Counted from the first letter of the stretch, positions 33,828-43,020 are shown. The stretch is 64,000 nucleotides of DNA from Sulfitobacter sp. DFL-14 (GCF_003335585.1 NZ_QBFD01000024.1:213101-277100); one strand, 5' to 3'. The notes: generated from the letters alone by a model not told the origin. Made by a program: numbers and translations.

Positions 33828-35018
33828 ATGCCCTTCACCAAATACCTGCGCGCCACCGTGATTGCGGCGGCCACCCTGCCCGCCCTTGCCCAGGCTGAAG
33901 TCCTCAGCGAGGACAATCCGACCATCCGCAGCTTTCTCTGCGTTGGCTTCAACTGTGCAGATCAGGATATTGCAGGGATTGACGATTTCCGGGTCAAGGA
34001 CAACACGATCCGCATCCACTTCGACGATGTGTCCTCCTCCAGCAGCCCGGACAACGACTGGCGGATCATGATCAACGACAGCGCCAGCGGATCGGACGAA
34101 TACTTTGCCATCCAGGATGCGACGCGCGGGCCGCAGATCTTTCGTCTGTCCGCAGGTGCACCGGAAAACGCATTGTTCATGGCCCCCACCGGGCGCATCG
34201 GCCTGAAAACCGCCATGCCGCTGCGTGAACTGCATATGGTGGACGCCAATACCGTGACCCTGCGCATGGACCAGCGCGGCGGCAGCGCGCCCGTGCAGGT
34301 CTGGGACATCAACGCCAACCACAACGCCTTTTATGTAACCGACATTTCCAACAGCACGACCCCCTACAGGATCGAACCGGGCGCGCCCAGCAACAGCTTC
34401 AGCATCGAGAGCAACGGTTTCATCGGTCTGGGCACAAATGCCCCGGAGGAATTGCTGCACATCCGCACAACCGCTGACAATACCGATGCCTTCGCGCTGT
34501 TTGACGCGGCGGGCAGCGGCTCGGATTCCGCCTTCCGCCTGCGCCAGAACGGGGTCACGCCCTCGACATGGGAGTTCCGCAACCAGCAGGACTCTGGCCG
34601 TCTCAATGTCGGGATTGCAGGGGGCAACACCCCTTTCAAGATCGACAATGCCGCCAATAACAACCTGCTGCGGCTGGGCCGGAGCGGCAGGCCCGATGAG
34701 GTTGTCATCACCGGCACATTGGTGGTGAACAACACTGAAATGAATGTCCCGGACTATGTGTTCGAACCCGGTTACAAGCTGAAGACCCTGGCCGAAGTCG
34801 ATCAGTTCATTGCCGAAAACGGGCATCTTCCCGGTGTTCCTTCCGCCGCTGATGTCGCGGAAACCGGGCTGGACATGACGCGGATGCAGCTTGCACAACT
34901 TGAAAAGATCGAAGAGCTGACCCTGCACAGCATCTCGCAGGACAAGCAGCTTTCAGCCCAGCAAAAGGAGATCGCACAACTGCGCGCGATGGTTGAGACC
35001 CTTGTCGAAGCCCGATGA
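33828..35018 (+). CDS. secreted tail-fibre-like paralogue C
   Basis: A 396-residue family member, the shortest full copy. Signal peptide cut near residue 23 (LPALAQAE), Cys38 and Cys43 (CVGFNC), FDDVSS, DWRIMIND, repeat units GLKTAMPLRELHM (one Gly changed to Lys) and GLGTNAPEELLHI, then WEFRNQQDSGRLNVGI, NVPDYVF, GHLPGVPS and the coiled coil EKIEELTLHSISQDK. AGAGGA precedes the ATG. Its C-terminal end is closer to the truncated fragment than to the other full copies. Confidence 0.75.
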   Translation: MPFTKYLRATVIAAATLPALAQAEVLSEDNPTIRSFLCVGFNCADQDIAGIDDFRVKDNTIRIHFDDVSSSSSPDNDWRIMINDSASGSDEYFAIQDATRGPQIFRLSAGAPENALFMAPTGRIGLKTAMPLRELHMVDANTVTLRMDQRGGSAPVQVWDINANHNAFYVTDISNSTTPYRIEPGAPSNSFSIESNGFIGLGTNAPEELLHIRTTADNTDAFALFDAAGSGSDSAFRLRQNGVTPSTWEFRNQQDSGRLNVGIAGGNTPFKIDNAANNNLLRLGRSGRPDEVVITGTLVVNNTEMNVPDYVFEPGYKLKTLAEVDQFIAENGHLPGVPSAADVAETGLDMTRMQLAQLEKIEELTLHSISQDKQLSAQQKEIAQLRAMVETLVEAR

Positions 35019-35054
35019 AAACGGGGGTTGGGCGCAGCTACCCCACAAATAACA

Positions 35055-35086
35055 GCCAGGCGCCCTGCCGAAGCCGGGCGCCTGGC
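35055..35086 (+). terminator. 11-bp GC stem after paralogue C
   Basis: GCCAGGCGCCC (35055-35065) pairs with GGGCGCCTGGC (35076-35086), 36 bases after the stop codon. It is a strong hairpin without a T tract, probably a transcript end or stabiliser. Confidence 0.55.
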
Positions 35087-35264
35087 CACCCAACTGTGGC
35101 GAAAATTCAGCACAGGGTGAAAATTTCTGCGGGCTGGACGAATTTGACAAAACGGTGTTCGCCGCGACGACCCAAGCGGGTTATGTTAATTTTGAAATAA
35201 ACATGTGATCAAAGAGCGGCGGAACTTGTGCTACAGTTGCACACCCCAGCGCCAGGAGTGAAAA

Positions 35265-36488
35265 ATGAAGAGAACTTTCAACCGAACCAGCACCATTGTC
35301 GCCGCAGGCGCTTTGATGACCCTGACAGGTGCCGCCAACGCACAACAGGTTTTTGCAACTGATGTCATTGCACAGGATAGCCTGTGTGTCGGCTTTGATT
35401 GTTCAAGCAGTGAAAACTTCGGTTTCGACACGGTGCGGCTCAAGGAAAACAACCTGCGTGTTCATTTTGACGACACCAGCGCCTCGGCTTCCTTTCCCGG
35501 CAACGACTGGCGCATTGTCATAAACGATACCGGCAATGGCGGTGCAAACTACTTTGGCATCGACGACGCAACGAGTGGCAGACGTGTTTTCAGCATCGAG
35601 GCTGGCGCGATTTCGAATGCGATGTATATTGATGGCGATGGCGACGTCGGTATCGGCACGAGCACCCCTGTTGTCGAGTTGCATGCCGTAGACGGCAATA
35701 CGCCAACCCTGCGGCTGGAGCAGAACGGCAGTGACGGATTTACGCCGCAGACCTGGGATGTTGCGGGTAACGAAGTAAACTTCTTTGTCCGGGACGTGAC
35801 CAATGCCAGCAAGCTGTCTTTCCGGATCAAAGCCAACGCGCCGGAAGACTCGCTCTTCATCAAAGAGGGTAATGGCGATATCGGCATGGGTACGGACAAC
35901 CCGCAGGCCGGCCTTCATATTCGCCGGACAAGTACCACAAAGGCGGCGCTTTTGGTTGAGGCAGCTACCGCCGATGCGACCCTCGAACTCAAGCAGAGCG
36001 GCGCATCCGCCTCAACGTGGGAATTCCGCAACCAGCAGGACTCGGGGCGTTTGAACATCGGTATTTCGGGTGGCAATACGCCGGTCAAGATCGACAATAC
36101 CGCCAACAACAACCTGATCCGCATCGGTCGCAATGGCCAGCCGGACGAGGTGAACATCACGGGGCGTCTGGTGATCAACAATACCCAGGTCAACGTGCCC
36201 GACTACGTGTTCGCTGATGACTACGTCCTTCGCCCTCTGGCCGAGGTCCGGGCCTTCATCGACACCAACAGCCACCTGCCCGAAGTCCCCTCAGAGGCGC
36301 AGATCAAGGCCAATGGCGTCGACATGAGCGAAATGCAGATGGCCCTGCTGAAAAAGGTCGAGGAACTGACGCTCTATACGCTTGATCAGGAGGACGTGAT
36401 CAGCGCGCAGCAGGCCAAACTGGCCGAGGTCGACGCCCTGCGGGCGGAACTGGCCGAGATCAAGACGCTGCTGTCTGAAACCCGCTGA
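35265..36488 (+). CDS. secreted tail-fibre-like paralogue D
   Basis: A 407-residue family member. Signal peptide cut near residue 26 (GAANAQ), Cys41 and Cys46 (CVGFDC), FDDTSAS, DWRIVIND, repeat units GIGTSTPVVELHA and GMGTDNPQAGLHI, then WEFRNQQDSGRLNVGI, NVPDYVF, HLPEVPS and a longer coiled coil ending in LRAELAEIKTLLSE. CAGGAG precedes the ATG. Before it lies a 246-base gap, larger than those before the other copies, so it may have its own promoter. Confidence 0.75.
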   Translation: MKRTFNRTSTIVAAGALMTLTGAANAQQVFATDVIAQDSLCVGFDCSSSENFGFDTVRLKENNLRVHFDDTSASASFPGNDWRIVINDTGNGGANYFGIDDATSGRRVFSIEAGAISNAMYIDGDGDVGIGTSTPVVELHAVDGNTPTLRLEQNGSDGFTPQTWDVAGNEVNFFVRDVTNASKLSFRIKANAPEDSLFIKEGNGDIGMGTDNPQAGLHIRRTSTTKAALLVEAATADATLELKQSGASASTWEFRNQQDSGRLNIGISGGNTPVKIDNTANNNLIRIGRNGQPDEVNITGRLVINNTQVNVPDYVFADDYVLRPLAEVRAFIDTNSHLPEVPSEAQIKANGVDMSEMQMALLKKVEELTLYTLDQEDVISAQQAKLAEVDALRAELAEIKTLLSETR

Positions 36489-36541
36489 ACAACAAAGCCA
36501 GCCAGCCCCTTATAGGGTCTGGCGAAATACCTGAAGCATCA

Positions 36542-36594
36542 TGCATCACGTAACGCGTTGAAATCTCTGATTTCAGGCAGCGTTACGTGATGCA
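36542..36594. terminator. nested 15-bp inverted repeat between convergent genes
   Basis: TGCATCACGTAACGC (36542-36556) pairs perfectly with GCGTTACGTGATGCA (36580-36594). The loop contains a second hairpin, GAAATC-TCT-GATTTC (36560-36574). It lies between paralogue D and the convergent mnhG, so it may end both transcripts. No T tract is present. A mobile-repeat or recombination origin is also possible. Confidence 0.5.
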
Positions 36595-36612
36595 GGTTTG
36601 TCGCATAACGCT

Positions 36613-37011
36613 TTAGCGCGGCTGGTCGGTCCCTGTTTCCTCAATCTCCAGATCAGCCTCCGGAACATTAAGGGTCGACCAGGTCTTGTCCTGCCGGGGG
36701 CTTGGCGGCATGTCGCAAGCGCGCTTGTGAATGTTCACCTTGGCAATGAAATTGGCGGATATCGGCGCGGTCACAAAAAGGAACGCGATGATCAGCAGCT
36801 CATGCATCGACCCTTCCGCGTAAACGTAAGAGTGGATCATCGACGCCAGCAGCAGCGCCCCGATGCCGACCGTACCAACTTTGGTCGGGGCGTGCAGACG
36901 GGTCATGGAACCGTTGAGTTTCAGCAGGCCTATCGCCGCCACCAGGGCGAAAAACGCGCCCACGACAAGGCAGAAGGCCACGGCATATGTTCCGATCACG
37001 GCAAGGGTCAT
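36613..37011 (-). CDS. mnhG: Na+/H+ antiporter subunit G
   Basis: A 132-residue membrane subunit with three helices and the typical LLKLNGSMTRLHAPTKVGT segment. It is the last gene of the Mrp-type operon and overlaps mnhF by ATGA. The Mrp complex needs all subunits to expel Na+ in exchange for H+. Confidence 0.92.
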   Translation of the reverse strand: MTLAVIGTYAVAFCLVVGAFFALVAAIGLLKLNGSMTRLHAPTKVGTVGIGALLLASMIHSYVYAEGSMHELLIIAFLFVTAPISANFIAKVNIHKRACDMPPSPRQDKTWSTLNVPEADLEIEETGTDQPR

Positions 37012-37295
37012 TCGATGATGTCCCCCCGCAGTACGAAACGCGCATAGGCCACGGTCGACACGAAGCCGAGCATGGCGATGATCAGCGACGCCTCAAAATA
37101 GATGCCGGTGCCCTGCGCGACCCCCAGCAGCACGATCAGCCCGATGGCATTCACCACCATCGTGTCGAGCGCCAGGATCCGGTCGCCGGTTGACGGCCCG
37201 ATCACCAGCCGGACCATCGCCCCCAACTGGCTGAGCGCCACGCAAACAAAGGCAGCAACCAGGCTCCATTGCATCACCTCCTGAGCAAGGGTCAT
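37008..37295 (-). CDS. mnhF: Na+/H+ antiporter subunit F
   Basis: A 95-residue three-helix subunit with the family strand RLVIGPSTGDRILALDTM. It overlaps mnhE and mnhG by ATGA at both ends, placing it firmly in the Mrp operon. Confidence 0.92.
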   Translation of the reverse strand: MTLAQEVMQWSLVAAFVCVALSQLGAMVRLVIGPSTGDRILALDTMVVNAIGLIVLLGVAQGTGIYFEASLIIAMLGFVSTVAYARFVLRGDIIE

Positions 37296-37792
37296 GCGAA
37301 AATCTCCTTCAATCGGCGTTCGTAGCGGTGCTTGATATCATCGCGCACGGCATCAGGATCAGGCGCGTCGAGCGCATGTACAAGCAGGCTGTGCCCCTCG
37401 TCCGAAAGGTCCGCCGAAACGGTGCCGGGGGTCAGGGTGATGGTGCCGGCCAGAATCGTGATCGCCTCGGGCTGGCGCAGGTCCAGCGGGACGACAACCC
37501 AGGCCGGCCGCATCGCGGCATTGGATTTGGTCAGCACGATCCAGGCCACCTGCACATTGGCCACAAGAATGTCCCACATCACCAGCAGGCAATAGCTGAG
37601 CATCCTGAAAACCCTGATCTTGCCAGGCCGATCCGGCCACCATTGCGCCGTACCAATGGGGATCACGATCCCCAGGATCACACCAAATACGACCATACCC
37701 ACCGAGATGCCGTTCTGCAGCAGGGTCCAGACCACGACCAGCAGCAGCGTCAGGAACGGATGTGGCAGCAGCCATCGCAAGGCACGCATCAT
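37292..37792 (-). CDS. mnhE: Na+/H+ antiporter subunit E
   Basis: A 166-residue subunit with N-terminal helices and a soluble C-terminal part (ITLTPGTVSADLSDEGHSLLVHALD). The start at 37792 (MMRALRWLL) is one base after the mnhD stop, with GAGGAGGG just before it. The longer open frame overlaps mnhD and is rejected. Confidence 0.9.
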   Translation of the reverse strand: MMRALRWLLPHPFLTLLLVVVWTLLQNGISVGMVVFGVILGIVIPIGTAQWWPDRPGKIRVFRMLSYCLLVMWDILVANVQVAWIVLTKSNAAMRPAWVVVPLDLRQPEAITILAGTITLTPGTVSADLSDEGHSLLVHALDAPDPDAVRDDIKHRYERRLKEIFA

Positions 37793-37793
37793 C

Positions 37794-39464
37794 TCAATGT
37801 CCCTCCTCTTTGGTCTCGCCATGGCCTGCATCTTTGGCCCCGTGGCCATCATCCGCATGACCTTTGTCATATCCTTCGGGTTTGGGCCGCGTCAGCTTGC
37901 CCTTGGTCTCAAGCACCGTGGACATATAGCGCGAGGGCGCGAACAATTGTGCCGAAGTGGCCTCCGTGAAACGGTAGATCGGCCCGGCCAGGACCGTATG
38001 CAGCACCAGCAGCACCAACAGCCCGCTGACCGCACCGTAGGACAGGAAGCTTGGCACGTCAGAACCATCGTCCTTTGCCGTGGCTTCACGGTTCTCCGCG
38101 CTCTTGCTGTCCTCCGCGTCGGCCACATCGCTGGGCACCACGACACTTCGCGACTTCCAGAACAGCGTGCTGCCCGCGCGCGAGAACCCGACAACCGAGA
38201 TCAGGCTGGAGCCAAGCACAACCACCCAGATCCAGACCACCCAGCCGCTGGCAAAGCCGGCATCCAGGATCAGCAGCTTGCCCACGAAACCCGAGAGCGG
38301 CGGCAGCCCGGCCATGGCAATCGCTGCGGCAAAGAACATCGCCGCTGTCAGGGGCCCACCGGCCACCGGAGGCTGCGCTGTCAGGTTCAGATCGGAACGG
38401 CCCGCGCGGGTCAGATCGGTGATCAGGAACAAGGCCCCCGCCGCCAGCGTGGAATGCACGATATAATAAAGCGCCGCCGCGATGCCGGCCGGTGTGAACA
38501 AGGCGATGGACACCATCACCATCCCCATCGACCCGATCACCGAAAAGGCCACCAGCCGGTGCAACCGCCGCGCCGCCAGCACGCCCACCATGCCGATGGC
38601 CAGCGAAATCAGCGCCAGCGGCATCAGCCACAGCCCGTGCAGCCCTTCCGTCACCGCCACATCTGGCCCGAAGATCAGCGTATAGACCCGAATGATCGCA
38701 TAGGCCCCCACCTTGGTCATGATCGCGAACAGCGCCGCCACCGGGGCCGGTGCCTCGGCATAGCTCGACGGCAGCCAGAAATGCAGCGGCACCAGCGCCG
38801 CCTTGACCGCAAAGACCAGCAGCAGCATGACGGAGGCGATGCGGATGCCCACCGTCTCGGCCCCGTCGATCATCGCCACCCGCTGCGCCAGATCCGCCAT
38901 GTTCAGCGTCCCGGTCTGGGCGTAAAGCGCGCCCAGCGCGAACAGGAACAGGGTGGATCCAAGCAGGTTGTAGAGCACATATTGCACGCCTGCGCGCAGC
39001 CGCACATGCCCGCCCGCGTGGATCATCAACCCGTAGGAGGCGATCAGCAGCACTTCGAAGAACACAAAAAGGTTGAACAGGTCACCGGTCAGGAAGGCGC
39101 CCATGATCCCCATCAGCTGGAACTGGAACAGAGCGTGAAAATGCCGCCCCCGGTTGTCCCATTCCGACCCGATGGCATAAAGTAGCACGAACAATGCCAG
39201 GACAGCTGTCAGCAGCACCATCATCGTGCTCAGCCGGTCCCCCACCAGCACGATGCCGAAAGGCGCAGCCCAGTCGCTGAGTTGGTACAGGGTCACGGTT
39301 CCGTCCGAGGCCTGCCAGGTCAGCCCGGCGGCAATGGTGATCAGCGCCAGTACCCCGGCGACGGAGAACACCCGCTGGATGCCGATGTGATAGCGCGCGG
39401 CCAGCACGATGAACGGGGCCAGCATGGCGGGCAGAACGACAGGGGCAATGATCCAGTGGTTCAT
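37794..39464 (-). CDS. mnhD: Na+/H+ antiporter subunit D
   Basis: A 556-residue integral membrane subunit of the NuoL/M/N proton-translocating family. Conserved parts include LTGDLFNLFVFFEVLLIASYGL and KAALVPLHFWLPSSYAEAPAPV. The C-terminal tail is rich in His, Asp and Lys (GHADDGHGAKDAGHGE) and may bind metal or be simply solvent-facing. It overlaps mnhC by ATGA. Confidence 0.93.
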   Translation of the reverse strand: MNHWIIAPVVLPAMLAPFIVLAARYHIGIQRVFSVAGVLALITIAAGLTWQASDGTVTLYQLSDWAAPFGIVLVGDRLSTMMVLLTAVLALFVLLYAIGSEWDNRGRHFHALFQFQLMGIMGAFLTGDLFNLFVFFEVLLIASYGLMIHAGGHVRLRAGVQYVLYNLLGSTLFLFALGALYAQTGTLNMADLAQRVAMIDGAETVGIRIASVMLLLVFAVKAALVPLHFWLPSSYAEAPAPVAALFAIMTKVGAYAIIRVYTLIFGPDVAVTEGLHGLWLMPLALISLAIGMVGVLAARRLHRLVAFSVIGSMGMVMVSIALFTPAGIAAALYYIVHSTLAAGALFLITDLTRAGRSDLNLTAQPPVAGGPLTAAMFFAAAIAMAGLPPLSGFVGKLLILDAGFASGWVVWIWVVVLGSSLISVVGFSRAGSTLFWKSRSVVVPSDVADAEDSKSAENREATAKDDGSDVPSFLSYGAVSGLLVLLVLHTVLAGPIYRFTEATSAQLFAPSRYMSTVLETKGKLTRPKPEGYDKGHADDGHGAKDAGHGETKEEGH

Positions 39465-39811
39465 GATGCGCCCTCCGACCCGTCTTTGGCCGGGGCCGGA
39501 TCGTCCACGTGATCGTCATCCGCGCCCAGGTAGGCCCCCAGCGCGATCATCACCACCACTGCCGTCATCCCAAAGGAGATCACGATCGCCGTCAGCACCA
39601 GCGCCTGCGGCAAGGGATCGGTATAGCGCTCCGCATCCGTCAGGATCGGCGGGGCACCGATGGTCAGCCGCCCCGAAGCGAACAGGAACACGTTGACCGC
39701 ATAGGTCAGCAGCGACATCCCCATGATCACCGGAAAGGTCCGCAGGCGCAGGACCAGGTACAATCCTCCGGCGGTCATGACGCCAATGGCGGAAGCAACA
39801 AGGAACTCCAT
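39461..39811 (-). CDS. mnhC: Na+/H+ antiporter subunit C
   Basis: A 116-residue three-helix subunit homologous to NuoK. The start at 39811 (MEFLVASAIGVMTAGGLYLV) follows the mnhA stop after one base; the open frame upstream lies inside mnhA. It carries VNVFLFASGRL and DPLPQALVLTAIVI. Confidence 0.92.
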   Translation of the reverse strand: MEFLVASAIGVMTAGGLYLVLRLRTFPVIMGMSLLTYAVNVFLFASGRLTIGAPPILTDAERYTDPLPQALVLTAIVISFGMTAVVVMIALGAYLGADDDHVDDPAPAKDGSEGAS

Positions 39812-39812
39812 C

Positions 39813-42689
39813 TTACAGCCCCCCTTCCAGCTTGGGGTTGGCAGGATCGGCCGGATCGCGCGAGGGATCGATGTCCATCGCATGTTCCGTATCCGGCACA
39901 TGGGCGCGCCGCGCCAGCCGCGAGAAACTCTCAAGCGACAGCATCACCGCGCCGACCACGGCCAGGAACACGCCCAGGTCGAACAGCGCCGCCGTGGCCA
40001 GCTCGAATTCATGGAAGGGCGGGATGCGGACATAGGTATAATCCGAGGTCAGGAAGGGCTTGCCCACGAACCACGACCCGATGCCGGTCAGCCCGGCCAC
40101 CAGAACGCCCGCGCCGATGATCCCGTGATAGGGATAGCGTTGCCGCGCGGCGGTCCAGCTGAAGCCGCTGGCCATATACTGCATCACCACGGCGATGGAG
40201 ACGACCAGCCCGGCGATGAACCCGCCGCCCGGCTCGTTATGCCCGCGCAGGAAGATGTAGAAGCCCACCATCAGCACCACCGGCATGATCACGCGGGTCA
40301 GCACCACCATCATCATCGGGTGCATGTCCCCCGCGCGCGGCTGGTCGGGCTTGCGGTTCAGCAGCCGCGCCCGCACCGGCCCGTCCAGCAATGTCTCCGT
40401 CAGGGCATAGATCAGCAGCGCCGCGATCCCCAGCACGATGATCTCGCCAAAGGTATCAAACCCCCGGAAGTCCACCAGGATCACGTTCACCACATTGGTG
40501 CCCCCGCCGCCCTTGTAGGAATTGGCCAGATGGAATTCCGAGATCGACGGCGCCACGGTATCGCGCAGCAGGAAGTGCCAGGACATCAGCGCCGCCGTGA
40601 TCCCGCCGCCCAGCGCCACCGCCACATCGCGCATCCGGCGCAGTACGGTGCTTTCGATGGGGGTCCGGTTTGGCAGGAAGTTCAGCGCCAGCAGCAGCAG
40701 AATGATCGTCACCACCTCGACGGTAAGCTGCGTCATTGCCAGGTCCGGCGCGCTGAAGACCACGAAACCGACCGAAACCATCAGCCCCACGATGGCGATC
40801 AGGATCAGCGACAACAGGCGGTTGCGGTGCAGGAACACCAGCCCCAGTGTTGCCGCCACCAGCATCGCCCAGCCGGCAATCTCGATTGCTCCGGCGGTCT
40901 GCATGCTGCGTGTCGCGGGACCCACGGTGCCCGTCCGCCAGCCATGATAACCCAGCGCCAACACCGTCACGGCCATGATCGCCGCATAACGGGTGAAAGC
41001 GCCGTTGTGCAGGCCGTGGATCACCCAGCGTGCCAGTGCCACGGCCCCCGCGATCACGGCTTCAAAGATCACCTTGGCCTCGGGGCGCGGTGCCGCATCC
41101 CAGACCCGCAGCAGCGGGCGGAAAGACGCCAGCACCAGCAACCCGCCACCCACAGCCGCAATCGACATGTAAAGGGCGGGGGTCAGGCCATGCCAGATCT
41201 TGATGTAATGCACATCCAGCGGGGCAACCCCGCCAATCACCGCGCGCGCCACGAGAAAGACGAAGTCCTGCACCAGGAAGGGCGCCACCCCGATCACGAC
41301 CACCAGCACCACCAGCAGCGCGGGCGGCGCCCACATGCCGAAGGGCGGATCATGCGGATGCGCCGGGTAATCGTCGCGCTTGGCCCCCAGGAAGGTATGC
41401 GAAATCAGGCGGAAGCAATAGGCGGCGGAAAACAGTGAACCGATCACCGCGAGCGCGGGCACCAGCCAGCCGGTGTTGAACAGGACAGTATGCGAGGCTT
41501 CCTCCAGCATCATTTCCTTGCTGAGGAACCCGTTCAGATAGGGAATACCGGCCATCGACAGCGCGGCCAGCGTGGCCATCACAAAGGTGATCGGCATCAG
41601 ATGGCGTAAGCCCCCCAGCTTGCGGATGTCACGCGTATGGGTTTCATGGTCGATGATCCCGGCAGACATGAACAAGGCGGCCTTGAACGTCGCGTGGTTG
41701 AGAATGTGAAACACCGCCGCCATCGCGCCAAAGGCGGTGCCGGTGCCCAGCAACATGGTGATCAGCCCAAGGTGGCTGACCGTGGAAAAGGCCAGCAGCG
41801 CCTTGAGATCATGTTTGAACAGCGCGATCACGGCGCCCAGCACCATTGTGATCAGGCCTGCAGTGGTCACGATCACGAACCATTCCGGCGTGCCCGACAG
41901 CACCGGCCACATCCGCGCCATCAGGAATATGCCTGCCTTCACCATCGTGGCGGAGTGCAGATAGGCGCTGACCGGCGTTGGTGCCGCCATGGCATGGGGC
42001 AGCCAGAAATGGAACGGGAACTGCGCAGATTTGGTGAAACAGCCCAGCAGGATCAGGATCAGCGCCGGCAGATACAGCGGGCTGTCCTGAATGATCTCAC
42101 GGTTCTGCAGAATTACGCTCAGGTCGTAGCTGCCCACGATCTGGCCCAGGATCAGCATCCCCCCGATCATCGCCAGCCCGCCCATGCCGGTCACGGTCAG
42201 CGCCATCCGCGCGCCTTCGCGGCCCTCGGGCAGGTGCTTCCAATAGCCGATCAACAGGAAGGACGACAGCGATGTCAGCTCCCAGAAGACCAGCAAAAGC
42301 AAGATGTTGTCGGACATCACGATGCCCACCATCGCGCCCTGGAACAGCAGCAGATAGGTGAAAAACTCGCCCATGTTGTCGTCACGCGACAGGTAGAACC
42401 GCCCGTAGGTGATGATCAGCAGCCCGATCCCCAGGATCAGCGCGGCAAAGAAGAAGCCCAGACCATCCAGCATCAGGTTGAAATTCATGCCCAGCATGGG
42501 CAGCCAGTCCACCCCGGCAGTGACGACATCGCCCGCCAGCACTGCGGGCAAATTGGTCAAAAGCCCCACAAGGGCGGCAAGGGTCACGGTGAATGTCACG
42601 CCAGCACAGGCAGAGCGCCCCGCCGAATTCATTATTCCGGGCAACAAAGCACCCAGAAAGGGCAGGGCAACGATAAGAAAGAGGGACAC
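39813..42689 (-). CDS. mnhA: Na+/H+ antiporter subunit A with fused subunit B
   Basis: A 958-residue subunit. Residues 1 to about 770 are MrpA: a NuoL-like antiporter core with FWELTSLSSFLLIGYW, KSAQFPFHFWLPHAMAAPTP and HATFKAALFMSAG, then a NuoJ-like end. The last 150 residues match MrpB (HNEPGGGFIAGLVVSIAVVM), so A and B are one chain, as is common in alphaproteobacteria. It is the first gene of the operon mnhA(B)-C-D-E-F-G. The complex supports Na+ and pH homeostasis, expected in a marine cell. Confidence 0.94.
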   Translation of the reverse strand: MSLFLIVALPFLGALLPGIMNSAGRSACAGVTFTVTLAALVGLLTNLPAVLAGDVVTAGVDWLPMLGMNFNLMLDGLGFFFAALILGIGLLIITYGRFYLSRDDNMGEFFTYLLLFQGAMVGIVMSDNILLLLVFWELTSLSSFLLIGYWKHLPEGREGARMALTVTGMGGLAMIGGMLILGQIVGSYDLSVILQNREIIQDSPLYLPALILILLGCFTKSAQFPFHFWLPHAMAAPTPVSAYLHSATMVKAGIFLMARMWPVLSGTPEWFVIVTTAGLITMVLGAVIALFKHDLKALLAFSTVSHLGLITMLLGTGTAFGAMAAVFHILNHATFKAALFMSAGIIDHETHTRDIRKLGGLRHLMPITFVMATLAALSMAGIPYLNGFLSKEMMLEEASHTVLFNTGWLVPALAVIGSLFSAAYCFRLISHTFLGAKRDDYPAHPHDPPFGMWAPPALLVVLVVVIGVAPFLVQDFVFLVARAVIGGVAPLDVHYIKIWHGLTPALYMSIAAVGGGLLVLASFRPLLRVWDAAPRPEAKVIFEAVIAGAVALARWVIHGLHNGAFTRYAAIMAVTVLALGYHGWRTGTVGPATRSMQTAGAIEIAGWAMLVAATLGLVFLHRNRLLSLILIAIVGLMVSVGFVVFSAPDLAMTQLTVEVVTIILLLLALNFLPNRTPIESTVLRRMRDVAVALGGGITAALMSWHFLLRDTVAPSISEFHLANSYKGGGGTNVVNVILVDFRGFDTFGEIIVLGIAALLIYALTETLLDGPVRARLLNRKPDQPRAGDMHPMMMVVLTRVIMPVVLMVGFYIFLRGHNEPGGGFIAGLVVSIAVVMQYMASGFSWTAARQRYPYHGIIGAGVLVAGLTGIGSWFVGKPFLTSDYTYVRIPPFHEFELATAALFDLGVFLAVVGAVMLSLESFSRLARRAHVPDTEHAMDIDPSRDPADPANPKLEGGL

Positions 42690-42847
42690 GCGAACTCCTG
42701 ATCTGTCAACCTGTGCAGTCCTCCATTGTTGAGGGAAATTTTCAGGTTTCTCAAGGCGAACCGGGAAATTTTATTGCAAATTCGTGACTTCGGTCGCTGC
42801 AATCGCCCGTCCTGGCCCCCGGTCCGGGAAATGTGACGCAAGGGAAG

Positions 42848-42861
42848 TTCGCATTTGCGAA
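42848..42861. promoter_or_regulatory. inverted repeat in the mnhA / ligase divergent gap
   Basis: TTCGC-ATTT-GCGAA is a perfect 5-bp inverted repeat in the 327-base gap between mnhA and the acyl-CoA ligase gene. The gap also has an AT-rich part (42721-42785) that could hold promoters. The repeat is a possible operator for the acyl-CoA operon. Confidence 0.4.
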
Positions 42862-42978
42862 ACGAAGTTCCGACCTGCGGGATTGGCAGCGCCGCATTTA
42901 CTGTCTAGCCTCCGGCAAGAGAGTCGCGCCACCCTGTGGAGGAGGTGGCGCTGCAGATACTCCGGGGGAGGACCGACC

Positions 42979-43020
42979 ATGCGATACCACAGACCAGCCG
43001 CGCAACACGGGCGCGCATGA
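42979..43020 (+). CDS. 13-codon leader reading frame before the ligase
   Basis: An ATG at 42979 with an excellent ribosome site (GGGGGAGG, 7 bases away) opens a frame of 13 codons, MRYHRPAAQHGRA, ending TGA at 43018-43020. The stop overlaps the ligase ATG at 43017 as ATGA. The ligase itself has no good ribosome site, so its translation may depend on this leader. No amino-acid run suggests attenuation. Confidence 0.45.
   Translation: MRYHRPAAQHGRA

Noticed and set aside
30268..36488. Prophage remnant
   Set aside because: The proteins resemble tail fibres in their repeats but carry signal peptides, and no capsid, portal, integrase, lysis or other phage gene is present.
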